A DNA stretch of 64,000 bases from Eucommia ulmoides (lineage: Eukaryota; Streptophyta; Magnoliopsida; Garryales; Eucommiaceae), in NCBI GenBank assembly GCA_016647705.1, contig CM028335.1:42101026-42165025 (forward strand). The letters run 5' to 3'. Numbering within the stretch: the first letter of the stretch is position 1; each line of letters begins with the position of its first letter. A program made the translations under genes and the position numbers. The notes under the pieces were generated by a model that worked only from the letters and a program-made list of their open reading frames with translations, made no database searches and had not been told where the DNA came from. Positions 33,565-45,419 of the stretch are shown here, one piece after another.

Positions 33565-34901
33565 CATGGTGAAGTGAGAAACTTCTGAGCCCCATGCCTG
33601 GTCTAGATCTAACTTTATGAAGCCACGTCAAGCATGTTAATCCAGGGATTATTCGGGATTGGATAGCTTGGTCGTCTACTCAGGGCACTAGAATTCTCCT
33701 TAGTAGGGGCATTATTATTACATCAGGTTTCTGAGGCTTGGTTTGATTCATCCTTTTCATCATCCTAACTCGAGTAATTGAGGTCAAATATTTTCTTACG
33801 TGGGAGCAACGCTTCATTTCTCGGAGGTTCCTTTTTAGGTGGTCGATACATGTTCAAGACCTGTTCAACTATAATGACTATATCGATGAAATTCTTGTTC
33901 AACATATTAATTTCTCCGCACATTTGGTCTAACTCTTTCCACCCTTGAGAGGTTCCTCTTTCTCCACCTATTAGTTTTTGGTTTTCGTATATCATAGGTC
34001 CCTTTTCTTTATTATTTTTTTTCTCAAATTCACTTCCCCAACCAGTAGGAGAGATAGGTTTATCATTCATTCCCGAAACTAGAACCAACATATCTATCCA
34101 ATAAGATTTAGGGAAAGTTCTGGCTTCTACCCATACTACTTCGGGTGGTTTGGGATCAATTTTCCAAATTTTGATATAGTCATTTGAATCAGTCTCCCGA
34201 TATCGTCCAACTATGTTGACAGTTGAAGCTGAGTTATCATGCTTAGACAATGGGTTTTGTTGATAGTTAGGTTGAGATATTTCACATTCTTTTCAAAAAC
34301 ATATCACATTGGCTTGTATTAGATATTCTATTTTGTGTTTTAAAGCGATCTAGTTATTAGTATGGTGACTTGGTGCTTCAGAGTGATAATCGCAAAATTG
34401 GTTTGGGTTGTAGTATGAGCTATAGATGTTTAGTCTTTTTGGGGGTATAGGTTCAAGCATTTTGTTTTTAACACATTCCTCGAAGATTCAAGAAAGGGTT
34501 ATAGAGAGAGGGTAAATTGCCTTAGTTCTCTGTATAGCATATTGGGTCTATAATTCTATTGGTAGTTGGATGTGTTTGGAGGCCATGGTGGGGCTTTATA
34601 AGGAGGTTGATATTGATATGGGTTGTATGATGGAGCTGGAAAAGAAAAAAATTGAGGTGGCGGTGTAAATTGAGGTGGTGGTGCAAATTAAGGTGGTGGT
34701 ACAAATTGCGGTGGTTATTTTGAGAAGATTTAGTTTTCAAACTTGGGAGGATTTGGCTTCTGGGGTTTATACTGAGTTTGGAAGTTTTGTTGGTTTCTTT
34801 GACCATGGCCTATCATTGCTACCTTAGGGTCTTTCTTCTTAGGCGCTTATCTCTTATGTTCGTGCTCAGTCAACTTTTGAATTGTGCCGGTCCTAACACG
34901 C
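33565..34901 (-). pseudogene. gag: Ogre-like gag, C-terminal part
   Basis: On the minus strand, a lysine-rich start (KKKDPKVAMIGHGQRNQQN, about 34840) leads into a proline/glutamine-rich linker with FVPPP and PQFTPPPQF repeats. A decayed zinc-knuckle region follows (about 34260-34380), and then an open stretch 34250-33765 starting SKHDNSASTVNIVGRYRETD and containing FPKSYWIDMLVLVSGMND. The last block has a clear counterpart in the plus-strand Ogre-like element at 56400-56617. The N-terminal part continues at 36306 after the solo LTR. Gag forms the particle; several stops are present. Confidence 0.75.
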
Positions 34902-36300
34902 TGGTGGCCACAATTTAAGTGTCACCACTTTCACCACAAGCGTATGGGTCAAGTTTTAATATATGGACCTTTCAGTCGAGTATCGTATCCACAGGGATTG
35001 GTTGAGATTACTATCGACTACCACGATTATCATAACCTAATTTTATCTAGGCGATAAAAATGTATTTAATTATTAATTAATACTAATACTAAGTTAAAAT
35101 ACTAATTAAATTAACTATACTATAAATACTATATTGAGATTGTTTAGGGGAGTAGATTGCTTAGGGATTAACTTTATTTACTTAAATGCGTTTGATTAAC
35201 GGCGTTCAGCGTATCTGACAATCTCATTTTGTAAAATCCCTTGGCATCTCTCCTGAGTGTAAGACAGGGAAATACGCGATTTTGTGTCAACGAAGAAGTC
35301 CTCCTCAACGTATTAATGACTCTAGGTCACGTGAGTCTCGCCCCAACGTTATCGATTGCACACTATCCAACTCCCTCCTGGGTTATTGGATTGCCGCGTT
35401 GTGTTTACCCTAGTTCGAATTTGAGGTTACCCCTCCCGAGTGTCAAACCCCGTATTCTCAATATATCTAAATTAGCATATAACCATAGAAACACGGCAAC
35501 ACAATTGAAATTATAAGGAACAACCATAAATGAAATACAAACTCTACCAAAACTATATTTTCATAAATATATGTTAATCCCTAATATAATCCATGTTTAA
35601 CTCATGGTCATAACCAGTTATACATTAAAAATTGAGCTAAACATGCTCAAAAACCTACCAAAGTTAAGAAAATAAAGAGAGAAATGGAAGAACTTAGTCG
35701 TAGTCTGAAGATTTGGCGCTAAAACCTTCCAACGATCGCTTCTCCTTTATTGCAACGCGTTCTTCTCCTTCAGAATTGGTTGAGCACACCCTGAAATACT
35801 CTCAAAATCATAGGAATCCTAAGGGGTCTCCAATGGTCGGGCTTGTGGAGAGGAGGGAGGATGAGGGTTTAAAGTGGGAGTAAAATATCTAATAAAATAT
35901 CTAAACTATGCAGAGCTGACCACCGCGGCGGTGAGTAGGTCAGTTAGTGATCGCCTAGGCTGTGAAGATAGTGGTGGAATCAAGGAACATCTTGCAGTTT
36001 CACCGCCGCAGCGGTGGATGTTCAGCAAGATTTGTCCCTTCTCTGCATTTTCACCGCCGCAGTGGAGGTCTGGAAACCGCAGTGGTGGGCTGTTGTTCTA
36101 ATTATTGCCTCCGTGCTTGTTTTTCCACCGTTCTTCGACCGTTCTTGGTTCGATCCGATCGTTTACGCTCTGTTTTTCTACCTTTTCACCCATACACCTG
36201 TTTTAATACGAAAAGAATAAAAATATATTAAAACATATTAAACGTACTCGAAAACTAATAATGTTCAGTTTAGAAATAGATAGGTAATTTACACCTATCA
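34902..36300 (-). mobile_element. Solo LTR of an Athila-type retrotransposon (1399 bp)
   Basis: It is flanked by a perfect 5-bp duplication CACGC (34897-34901 and 36301-36305). On the minus strand it starts TGATAGGTGTAAATTACC and ends GTGGCCACCA. Palindromic boxes with CCGCGG-like cores lie at about 35916-36092 (CACCGCGGCGGTGA, CACCGCCGCAGCGG). It interrupts the gag of the Ogre-like element. The sequence is closer to the B2 LTRs than to B1. Confidence 0.9.
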
Positions 36301-36305
36301 CACGC

Positions 36306-37210
36306 TCTTCTATATATTCCCCTCGAATGATCAAATTTAGTGTGTTCAATAAAAGTATGTAATAAGGGTGAGGTTAAACCTAAACGATCATTTGGACCAT
36401 CTCAGCCTTCTTCATTGGCTGTACTACTTGTGTGGCTCTATCCCTCCATCGGATAACATATTCCCGAAAACTTTCCCCCCTCTTTTTAGTCAAGATTCAG
36501 AGAAAAATCTTATCCAATGACACTTCTTTATTGAAACCATACTGCTCACAGAAGATCTTAATTATGTGAAGGAACGTCTTCACCTTTGAATGTTCTATTG
36601 TCGAATACCAATGAGTGGTAGGTATGTCTAATGATTGTTGGAAGAGTTAAACAGCTAATGCTTCATTGTGGATATATACCCCATTTCATTCTTATATTGT
36701 TGTATGTGCCAGTTTGGACACCCTTAACCGTTATACTTCGTGAATGTGGGTATGATAAAGTTGTCAGAGAACTTTACTTGATGTATAGAAGAGAGGTCAA
36801 GATATTGGGCATTGGTTCTAGATTCTTCCTTCTTTACTTTCTCGAGTTCCCTTTCAATTTGCATTAGTTTTTCTATTAGTAGGGATGTCTTCTCAGATTT
36901 TTATTTCACTTCCTTTTCGAATCGACCACTGGTTTCAAATATAACTAGTCTAGTAGTTGGTTTAGTTGAGGTAGTAGTTTGGTTTGGCTCAATCACAGTC
37001 GGAGTGACTTATGGCTGAGGTTCAACAGAGAGTGTTTCTATAGTAATCGGGCTAGGGCCTTGGGAACTGGAGGGCTGATGATTCGTTACTAGTTCCAATG
37101 GGTTTGAGGTTTGAACAAGGGTTACAGGTTCTGCTGAGATTGGTGGAGTTGATGTAGAAGCTCGGAAATCACATATGATTATGACATACAACCTCTCAGA
37201 CGGGGTGCCT
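36306..37210 (-). pseudogene. gag: Ogre-like gag, N-terminal part
   Basis: The minus strand reads a coiled-coil-like block (IEKLMQIERELEKVKKEE), then AQYLDLSSIHQVKLSDNFI, FTKYNG and HIQQYKNEMG. It continues to the capsid block TKKRGESFREYVIRWRDRA and MKKAEMVQMIV. The plus-strand Ogre-like gag at 52941-53470 gives the same blocks in the same order. Stops and frame changes are frequent. The remainder is at 33565-34901. Confidence 0.78.
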
Positions 37211-38060
37211 TATATTTACAGACTCGATTAACACTTGTATTTGGACAGATGAAAATCTCATATCAACTCTTTGTCAGTGTCAACCCCAAACCAAAACAAT
37301 ACTTGAAACCGAACAAAATGGAGTTTCCAAGTCCAATAAAGCCTCGTATAGAAATAGTAAGGATTCTCTTTATCCCTTCCCATAGCTTATTCAACAGTCA
37401 ATGTTTCATGGATACTATTCCAGACTATGAGCAGGCATATAGGTAAAGAATAATGAGGATTCTTAATTGGCTATTCCGTTCTCTACTAGTCCTAGAGGTA
37501 CTCTGTTGTAAGGTTTCAGGGTAGTTTTATACTGACAACATTATACATGTCTTTCTCCAAGACAATATCCCAAATAATTCAAGGTTTTGGTTATCCTCTA
37601 TCCTAGGCTCACTATATGAGGTTCTTGTTTTTTTTCTAGCATATCCTAAAAAGCTTCAGTTCCCAGGCCTTCAAACCTCTAGTGTTCTTCCCAGGAGAAC
37701 ATCCATTGTTGGTGTGATCCGAGCGAGTTGAGTTTCATAGCCGAATCCCAGGGCAAAGATCCCCTAGTATTGCTTTCCACTAATGCCTCTTTCTATCCTA
37801 ATGGTTCTCAAGGCTTTGTTCGGTGTGATGAAATCACCAATGTCAGCCCCTACTATCAACCTTTCTATTCCTAAGAGGGTTAGGACTTGGGGTTTTCATC
37901 ATGATATGCAATGCAATAATGAGTGCTCGTGTATTGGAGAGAGTCTCCACCTAGCATAGGGTTAAATGGTGTGCTGGTCACTAGTAGTTTTTAGAAATTC
38001 ATTTTTACTTTGAAATGACACGTGTTCTGACTTCATAAAGGTCTATGTACCAGATATATT
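37211..38060 (-). pseudogene. ORF1-like region upstream of gag, Ogre-like element
   Basis: Minus-strand frames are broken, but the blocks QQWMFSWEEH, RFEGLG, TSYSEPRIE and SRERNSQLRI match the plus-strand relative (51770-52050: QRWMFPRGEFWRFENQG, TTYSEPRIEWYLKPF). Conservation at the protein level in two independent copies suggests a former gene. Ogre elements carry an ORF of unknown function upstream of gag, so this is the best candidate. The solo SIRE LTR (38061-40265) separates it from the LTR/leader. Confidence 0.5.
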
Positions 38061-40265
38061 TCTTGATCCTAAGATTTTAAAGAACAATTAAAGGTTGATG
38101 TTTTTGGTGGAACTAACGATTTAATTGAGTGTTTCAGTTAATTAAGTTCCAATGATGAAGATACTATGACAAGTTATGAATGGATGCTAAATGATGATGA
38201 CAAAGATGATGAAGGTTTAAGAGTTTGAAGAAATTAGGGAAAACAACTTAGGTTAATTTCAACTCTTAATATCCCGATTAGGATTACACACGACAGGAAA
38301 ATGATTTTATGATTATATGTGTTTGATAGGATCCTAAATTAGTAAAATTATTTGCTCCCTTGTGTTATTGAAAAGAAATATTTATAATTGATTAAAATTG
38401 GAGTTAAGTATTTAGTGGAGCTTATTAAGAAAAGAAAATGGTTAAAGGGGCAAAAACGTAAATAAGAATGAGTTAGAAATGAGTTTAGAAAAGAGATCCA
38501 GTATCCTTAAGTCAACTTGTAAGTCGACCAGACAAAGCAGACAAAACTCTCTGAATCTCTAAGTCGACAGGTAAGTCGACCGGTGAAGAGAAATGGAACT
38601 CCATGTATCTCTAAGTCAATAGGTAGGTCGACCGGTCAAGAGAAATGAAACTCTCTAAATCTCTAAGTCAACAGATAGGTCGACCAATGAGCACATAATC
38701 TTTAGCTTGGCTCCTGAATCGAGCGGTCAATTGGTCAGTCGACTTATGGCGCAATTTCAGGATATTGAGGATTCTGAATTCATATCTAAAAGTAGCCCTT
38801 TTTTGTTGGGATTTGTGAGAGATTTTAGGGATTTTATGATATTTAAGATATGTTACACCTATTATTCAATTTCTATTAATTTGGTTCATTAAGTTTTAAT
38901 ATTTCTCAATTTGGTACATTAATTATTTCTATTCTATTTAATTGAGATTGAGAAATATTTGGGGGACTTAATTGAGAGATTTAAAAGATATTATTAAGTG
39001 AAATATACCTTAAAAGAAAGGTATCAACATATGGGGTCTATAGGTGATTTTAAAAACATATCTTGTGGAAACTAGCCGTTATAGGGCTTGTTTCAAGAAG
39101 CTATAAATAGACCTGCGAAATTCACATAATGAAAGTAGATCATATCAAGAACTATTCAATTCCTAAGCTTTTCTAAGAGTTATCATTCTGATATTATACT
39201 AAAAAATATTGTGAGATTATTCTGGAGTTAAAGTTCTTGAGTTAAAGCGCAAATTTATTTGACGTCACCAATCTGAGTTGTCTAGCAATCTGTTTTTCAA
39301 TTCATTGGTGTTTTCCTAGTGAGATCATTCCAAACTTATTCTTTAATTGAGTATTTGATTATTATTACTTGCTTGGTGAATTGATCTTTTTGAGAAATCA
39401 CTTTTTAACTTTAAAAGCATAAAAATATTTTAAAATGATTTTGTGTATTAATCTGATTACGTGCTTAATTGTGCTACCCGCATTCTTTATTATAATCATA
39501 TTTTGTTTCCTCACTTTATTTCTATCACTAGTATCGGGACATTAATTAAGTATTAATTAATCTGAAGTGGTAGAAGCTCTGAGTAGAAATAACTTATCAA
39601 TTTTTGTAATTGGTGAGTTGTGTGTTAATTAGATACTATTGGGAGTGTCTAATTAGGGATAGCTTGGTTTCAATCTCTTCCGGTAAAGAGATTAAGGTGT
39701 TAATTCTTCCTTTATAGAATTAATTGAGAGTGATTTTGTAAAGATTCTATCCTTACCTGGGAAAATGATAGTTGGAGTGTGTTTGTAAGGTTTTGATTCT
39801 TAAGCCTTAGGTATAAAAAGAATTAGGTTGTGATTCTCCCTGTAATAGAATTAGGTTATTCTTGACCTGTAAAAAGTAGAGGTTATTCCTGAGCCTAAAA
39901 AAATGAATTTGTAATGGTTGATTCTGAGCTTGTGAAAAGAATCATTATAAGGGTTTGGTTCCTACCTGTAAAGGAATATTGAGTTTAGTTGGTGCGAATC
40001 TCCGTGGGGCTCGGAGGACTCAATTAGCCAAGAGTAATTTAGTGAATCAGGATATATCGATGTGTACTGCATTGCTTATTTCCTTTATTTTATCTTGTGT
40101 TGTTTGGGCTTACACTTGGAGCTTATTACACTTATCCGCTTCCATAAAGATAATAATTAATTTTAGGATACAATTAATTGTTTGATTTTTGAAGTGTTAT
40201 TTATTTGGATTAATTTTTTAATTACCCAATTCACCACCCCTCTTGGGTATTCCACTGGGCCAACA
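38061..40265 (+). mobile_element. Solo LTR of a SIRE-type element (2205 bp)
   Basis: It is flanked by a perfect duplication ATATT (38056-38060 and 40266-40270). It starts TCTTGATCCTAAG (expected TG decayed) and ends GGGCCAACA. A palindromic array at 38510-38745 has boxes at 38563, 38615 and 38667, a 52-bp period. A TATA-like CTATAAATAG is at 39101-39110. No internal domain remains. Confidence 0.92.
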
Positions 40266-40341
40266 ATATTCTTTAAGTTCGGGGGTCAGTGATGCTCGAT
40301 GAAGGTTTTACGCACTCCAAGAATAGTCTAAATGAATATTC

Positions 40342-40535
40342 TTTTTTTTTTTTGGGTTTCCCAGGGTATCCCCCGTACCGCTGTCAGCGAAGACTATTCC
40401 CTCAAGGTACTATCAGGCGCCAGAAATAGGGACCCTCCCAACATAGCACTTTCCATACACAACTCCTCATGGTTCGATCTCAGGATAGTTGCTTAAAGAG
40501 CCCAAGCTCCTTCCGTTTGGACAACTCATGTTGGT
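40342..40535 (-). mobile_element. SINE insertion (about 194 bp)
   Basis: A perfect 16-bp duplication, GTCTAAATGAATATTC, flanks it (40326-40341 and 40536-40551). On the minus strand the body ends in a 12-base A run (fwd T run 40342-40353), as for poly-A SINEs. An internal segment reads GAGATCGAACCATG, resembling a Pol III B box (GGTTCGANNCC type on the other strand); the A box is unclear. There is no ORF. It would have moved using LINE enzymes. Confidence 0.82.
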
Positions 40536-40810
40536 GTCTAAATGAATATTCATTGTTAAATAATACCCGAGTGATTTTCTTTGATTTACTTGAACAAAAT
40601 AATTCCATTTATTAAAGTTTTTTTATTTTTTTTATGTATTTTTGACATTATTAAAGTTGGTAAATGGTCTGACTATCTATATGCAACTTCAACTAAAGCA
40701 TATTAAAATGATTTTTTTTTTTACATAATGAAAGCAGTAAACTATACTAATCTACACTATTCTAGGCAGCGACAACCCAAAAGTAGTTTTTAAGAAACAA
40801 AAATATAACT

Positions 40811-41090
40811 GACCAAACCTTATATAGGCTTCCAACGTATCCCAGTTTTCACACGGAATCAGGTCAACATGTAGTTCCAAGATGCAAACTAAACTAAATT
40901 ATTTGGATATATGACCGAACCCCTACGTGGGTTGCCTACGTATCTTATGTCAATGAGAATCAGGTTTGTACATAGTTTGTTTATCTAAAGGTTAAAACTA
41001 ATTTTATTATTATAGGTGATCGAACCCTTATGTGGGTTGCCTACGTACTTTGGAGGGTAACCAAAGATCAGGTCATCACGTTGTTCATTT
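40811..41090. repeat. Three tandem copies of a ~103-bp unit in the Ogre-like LTR/leader
   Basis: Copies start near 40811, 40913 and 41018. Each begins GACCRAACC, continues GTGGGTTGCCTACGTA (degenerate in the first copy), and ends in AATCAGGT or GATCAGGTC. The sequence is of a kind seen in plant Tat-type LTRs. The plus-strand relative has a different local duplication (47881-48000). Confidence 0.6.
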
Positions 41091-42068
41091 ATGTTAAGTT
41101 GAAAACTAGTCAGTTGGGTTAATTTTAGTTGGTTTTAGTTATTAAACAATACATGAATCATAACATGATATATACATAACCTCTTTGATTTTGTCAAGAA
41201 CAACTTAGCTGAACTCCTTTGTTTTGACAACTTAGTGTTAGTATGTGAGTTGTTAGTTGAAATTAAAAGAAGTACCATATATTATCCTACTCGTAACTAT
41301 GAAAAATGGGAAGGTTTTAGAAGAAGATTACACATATCCCCAAAGGAATATAGGCCCTCCTTTTATCCTAGATTTTTAGCCACAAGGGTGCCAGTCCACT
41401 AGCCTACCAGGTTGTAATCTTGATGTTGGCAAAAAGTAAATCGATTATTAATAGTTATATGGTTGAATTAATAGTTAGTAAAGAGTCAGTTTGAAGTGTT
41501 CTTGAGAGAATCGTACAGACTATGTACAACTCATGGTATGGTAGATGTTTTGTGTGAATCCTCACATGTTCTTAACATGTTCTCAGATGATTTGGGTCCT
41601 CGCATGTTCTTGGATGTTCTTGAGATAGTTTTGTATGATTTGGACATGCTTTGTTGATTATAACAAAAATTATGTGTTATTTCGTTGATTATGGTTTCTA
41701 TGTGTTATATACATGAAATTAATGCATAGATACTACATGATTATGATATACAAGCATAATACATGAAATTAAGACAATATTTAAGGTTCCTCAAGACACA
41801 TACCTAGTTTAGGGTAGTGGTCTTTCCCTAAACATATACCTTCTTATCCGTCTTTGATCTTCTTGGTTGGAACCCAATTGATCACCGTCAACTTCTTGAG
41901 TTCTTTCTCCAAGAACCTCAAGAACACCATATGGGACAAAAATTTTGTAGAATAATGGTGTGTTATTGAAGAGAAATTCTTGACCATCCTAGGACCCGAG
42001 AGAGTTGCTCGAGTTTAAAGAGAGAAACTAGAACTTCAAGACTTAAAAATTAAGAAACCATGGCCTCC

Positions 42069-42077
42069 TATTTATAG
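42069..42077 (-). promoter_or_regulatory. TATA-like box in the minus-strand Ogre-like LTR
   Basis: The minus strand reads CTATAAATA followed by GGAGGCCATGG. It lies within the LTR and upstream (in element sense) of the conserved R/U5-like part. The start of transcription is not determined. Confidence 0.5.
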
Positions 42078-43142
42078 GCCCATGACCTTGTGCATTCACC
42101 CGTGTGAAGGGTACTCCATCCCCTTCCTTAGGGTCTTTTTGGCCTAGGGTACATACTCTTTTGATTTAGTTTTGATCAGCTTTGGACGAATTTTGAGTGG
42201 AATGGAAGATTCTTAAATATTTGGTAATGACTACCAAACCTTTTCCAAGATTTGGTAATGATTGGCAACCATTACGAATCATTACATTCCCTTGAATCCC
42301 ATTGGTTTCACATGGGTGCATTTATGATATGATGTGACACTTCCAATTCGGTTTAGGGGCTAAGTACCAGTTAGTTTCACTATTTCAGTTTGGTTATCAT
42401 AAATGCTTCTAAGGCGCATTGTATTTAGTCTTGACATCTCACTTGGAATTTAATGCTCTATGATGAATCATTACTTGGTGAGCACACATCCGGTTGGTTT
42501 TTGGTTGAATCGGGATAGTTTGCCTTATAATCAATAGTTGGATTCAAGGTTTCTAGTTAACCTTAAGATATTTTGATGAAAATATATTGATACCTTGAAC
42601 CTAACCCTCACAAGTCATCCCAAGTATAAATTATTCATGGGATGTGCATTTAATGCATTGGCTAGGTGGAAAACTAGATTGGTTTGGTTTCTGTAACAGC
42701 TAGTCACATTTCAGGGATTTCAGTTAAACCTATGATATTTTGCTCAAAATATATACATCCCGTGAATGTGTCCTATCCATGTCATCCCAAGCATTTAATT
42801 TTTTATGGGATGGTAATTTAATTCATATTAAATACCACACCTAAGTGGCGAACCAAATTGGTTTAGTTTTCATAACAGTTAGTTAGCTCCTAAGTATCTT
42901 GGTTTCTCTCTTAGATATTCTGTGTTGAGAATATCTAGGGGTTTATTGGTCATTTAAAGGATCCTTTGTGGGCCTTTTAATGATGGTTGGGATTTTGATT
43001 CATTGGGGCAAGAGTGGTTTGTCAAGACAACTTGGATTGGTGTAAATCCAAACCAAGCCCGAATCCTTAATCACCTTGGTGATTTAGGGCTTGTCATGAC
43101 ATTTACAAGACTTTATCATGATTTCTTGGATTTTTTGTAGAT

Positions 43143-43584
43143 GGTATTTTGTGTAATATACATAGATAAAACAAATGTTTTTGGTGTTAAACCGACGAAA
43201 TTCAGTGATAGTAAATGTTTCAGGGTCAGGATAGGTAATCGAGTTAATTGTTGAAATGTTCTATAATTAAAGAGTAGTGGTTGATTTTTATTCATACTAA
43301 ATGCGATTTAATAAAAATAAACCTTTAAAAAGATTAGTTTAGACCCCCTTAAATTATAAGATTTTCGGGTTGACCCGAAATTTTTACTTAACTGAATTTA
43401 GTCAAATTTAACAGTTTTCATGTTTTCTCATGTTTTTTGATATTTTTTAAAATTATACAGTGTGATCTCAGGTGGAAACTCATTCCCTTTAAACACGAGT
43501 TTAAAATTTATCTGAACTTTACTTGATTCGACATTGACTGGGGGGGGACAAAATGTGGTGTCTACAAGGGTTTAAAAGGAAGAA
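43143..43584 (+). other. Leader-like sequence before the truncated Tat gag
   Basis: AT-rich with no ORF. The end (CTCAGGTGGAAACTCATTCC, then GACTGGGGGGGGACAAAATG) resembles the LTR-end/PBS neighbourhood of Tat-type elements, where GGTGGCGACTC and CTGGGGAC are common. It therefore probably belongs to the plus-strand fragment that follows; no matching second LTR is in the window. Confidence 0.4.
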
Positions 43585-44600
43585 GAGCTGCTCATGGATG
43601 ATTTGGAGTTTTTGTTTGGAGGAACAAAGCCACCCTTCACCTCGGCCATAATGGAAAAATAATTCCCTTACAAATTTGATCCAGCTAAGTTCGACAAGTT
43701 CGAAGGAAAGACCAACCCAATTGATCATATCCGTCATTTTAGGCATGTTATGGAGTTGTATGGGGTGGGAAAGGTTGTGCTGTGCAGGGATTTTACTACC
43801 AATTTGAAGGGATACGCTCTAGAATGGTTCCATAGACTACCACCTAGGTCAATCTCAGCTTTCTCGAAGCTCAGGAAATAATTCATCAACTGTTTCACTA
43901 TTTTTCAGATGATTAAGAAAGGTCCAGATAACTTGTTGGCACTGTAGTAAGAGAAAGAAAATTCACTGTGCCAGGTTGTAACTCATTTTAATGAGGAGTT
44001 CACATGCATAAGAGGTTGTAATACCAACCTTATCATTAATGCGTTCACCTCGGGATTGTATCATGGACGTTTCCAGGACTCACTCAATAAATACAACCCA
44101 AAAAATATGGCCGAGCTAATGGATATGGCAAAGCCTCACATGAAATTAGAAGATATGAAGTTTTCTAGGAAGTGAAGGCCATCGTTCAAGGATGAACCAA
44201 AGAAAAGTGGGAAGGAACAAAACAAAGGGAAGGGGAACAACCCTGACTATTCGAATGATAGGTCGAGAGATTCCGTCTTTAGATCGGTACCTCACCAAGA
44301 TCGTAACCTTACGAGGTTATAGATGCTGATTTCAGGAATTATGCACGATATCAAATCATCATAAGCAGTTCAATGGCTTCCGAAGATCATAGTTGATCTA
44401 AATAAGAAGAGCAGGAGAAAGTACCGTGAGTTTCATAAAGACCACAATCATGATACTGATAACTACTGGAATGTCAAAAGAGAGATCAAATAGATGTTGG
44501 ATATGCGTAAACTCCGTGGTTACTTACAAGTGCAACCTAGAGAAAAAAAAAAAATAAGTCAGGGAGTAAAAAAAAAATGATGACCGAGAAAATAAAAAGA
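43585..44600 (+). pseudogene. gag: Gag of a truncated Tat-lineage element
   Basis: From the ATG near 43593 the frame reads DDLEFLFGGTKPPFTSAIME, PAKFDKFEGKTNPIDHI, VVLCRDFTTNLKGYALEWFH, LPPRSISAFSKL, then VVTHFNEEFTCIRGCN and MAELMDMAKPHMKLEDM. A basic stretch and a zinc-knuckle remnant (YREFHKDHNHDTDNYW, with Cys positions lost) follow. This is the classic Tat/Retand gag order. Stops occur near 43660, 43879, 43948, 44175 and 44491. It lies between the two head-to-head Ogre-like elements and is distinct from their gags. Confidence 0.78.
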
Positions 44601-44628
44601 AAGATGAAGGGCCTAGCAATACCAAGAA

Positions 44629-45258
44629 GTGATCGACATAATAAATTCTAGTCGTCCAGTCATTGGAGAATCAAACAAGGAAAGAAATAAAAAGATCCGA
44701 GAAGTAGCGATAGAGAGAACCTACAAAGAAATAATATCAGTAGCTAACAAACTAAGTCCGCTAATCACCTTCAGTAATGATGATTGTAGAGGGATTGCAC
44801 ACTCACATGAGGATGCTCTAGTGATCACATTATGGATATCTAGTTTTCAGGTAAGGAGAATTCTGATTGACGTTGGCAGTTCTGCTAATATTATTTTTGA
44901 AAATCCTTTGAAGAAGATGGGAGTACCTAGTTTGGACATTGGATCCACCTAGACAAATATGATGGGGTTCATTGGTGACCTAACCTCTCCAAATGGGAAT
45001 ATTACCTTGTTGGTCACGACATATAAGGAGAACAACTGTTTAACTAAGGCTACTGATTTCATGGTGATGAATTTTTCGTCCCTATACAACGCAATCGTTG
45101 TGCGTCTGTGGCTTCACTCCATGGGAGTCATAGCATCCACCTTCCATCAATGCGTAAAATACCTCAAAGATAGGGTAGTAGCTGTCCTCCGAGGCGATCA
45201 AGTAGCCTCTAAAAAATGTTTCGCAATAGCAATAAAGGGGAAAAAGAAAGCTCAATAG
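44629..45258 (+). pseudogene. pro: Protease region of the truncated Tat-lineage element
   Basis: ITFSNDDCRGIAHSHEDALV is followed by the active-site region VRRILIDVGSSANIIFE, in which the usual catalytic D(N/T/S)GSS reads DVGSS. Then come MMGFIGDLTSPNGNITL, FMVMNFSSLYNAIVVR and VVAVLRGDQVASKKCF. One TAG (44950) separates two open halves. It would cleave Gag-Pol. It follows gag directly and precedes RT. Confidence 0.8.
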
Positions 45259-45419
45259 AAATTAAAGATTGAGCATAAAACAGCTCCAGCTCAAGTAATA
45301 GATGATTTTAGAGAGCACCCAAGTGTTCTCCAGCTGACAGAGCAAGTATAAGAGGTGATCTTTGGGGAAGAAAGAAATAAATTGCAGATCAGAGTGGCTT
45401 TAAGTCCGTTTGAGATGTA

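Larger units (their letters stand above)
7106..43142 (-). mobile_element. Ogre-like (Tat lineage, Ty3/gypsy) retrotransposon, minus strand, broken by six insertions
   Basis: Once the nested insertions are skipped, minus-strand fragments read in the correct order. They are: LTR/leader (43142-40266), ORF1-like (38060-37211), gag (37210-33565), protease (28084-26888), linker (21236-21022), RT (20580-19560), RNase H (19180-18658) and integrase (18545-17665, then 8424-7917). An extra ORF upstream of gag and an intron before RT are described features of Ogre elements, and both have candidates here. Every domain contains stops. Its 3' LTR is not in the window. The right boundary near 43142 is approximate: it marks where similarity to the plus-strand relative fades. 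Confidence 0.75.
40266..43142 (-). repeat. 5' LTR and leader of the minus-strand Ogre-like element
   Basis: Read on the minus strand it matches the plus-strand relative at 46491-49203. Blocks such as ACTGGCACCCTTGTGGCTAA (41385), GGGGATATGTGTAATCTTC (41330) and TTTAGGGAAAGACCACTACC (41815) reappear at 48010, 48053 and 47558. A TATA-like box lies at 42069-42077. The exact LTR ends could not be set because neither copy has a clear terminus by eye. Confidence 0.6.

Noticed and set aside
36014..36220. Overlapping plus-strand open frames near 35874-36231
   Set aside because: They lie in the solo LTR at 34902-36300 and cross its box array; no conserved counterpart in other LTRs.
40811..41090. Pol III B-box-like GACCGAACCC words suggesting a second SINE
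   Set aside because: The words recur as part of a three-copy ~103-bp tandem repeat of an LTR, with no A-tail or target-site duplication.
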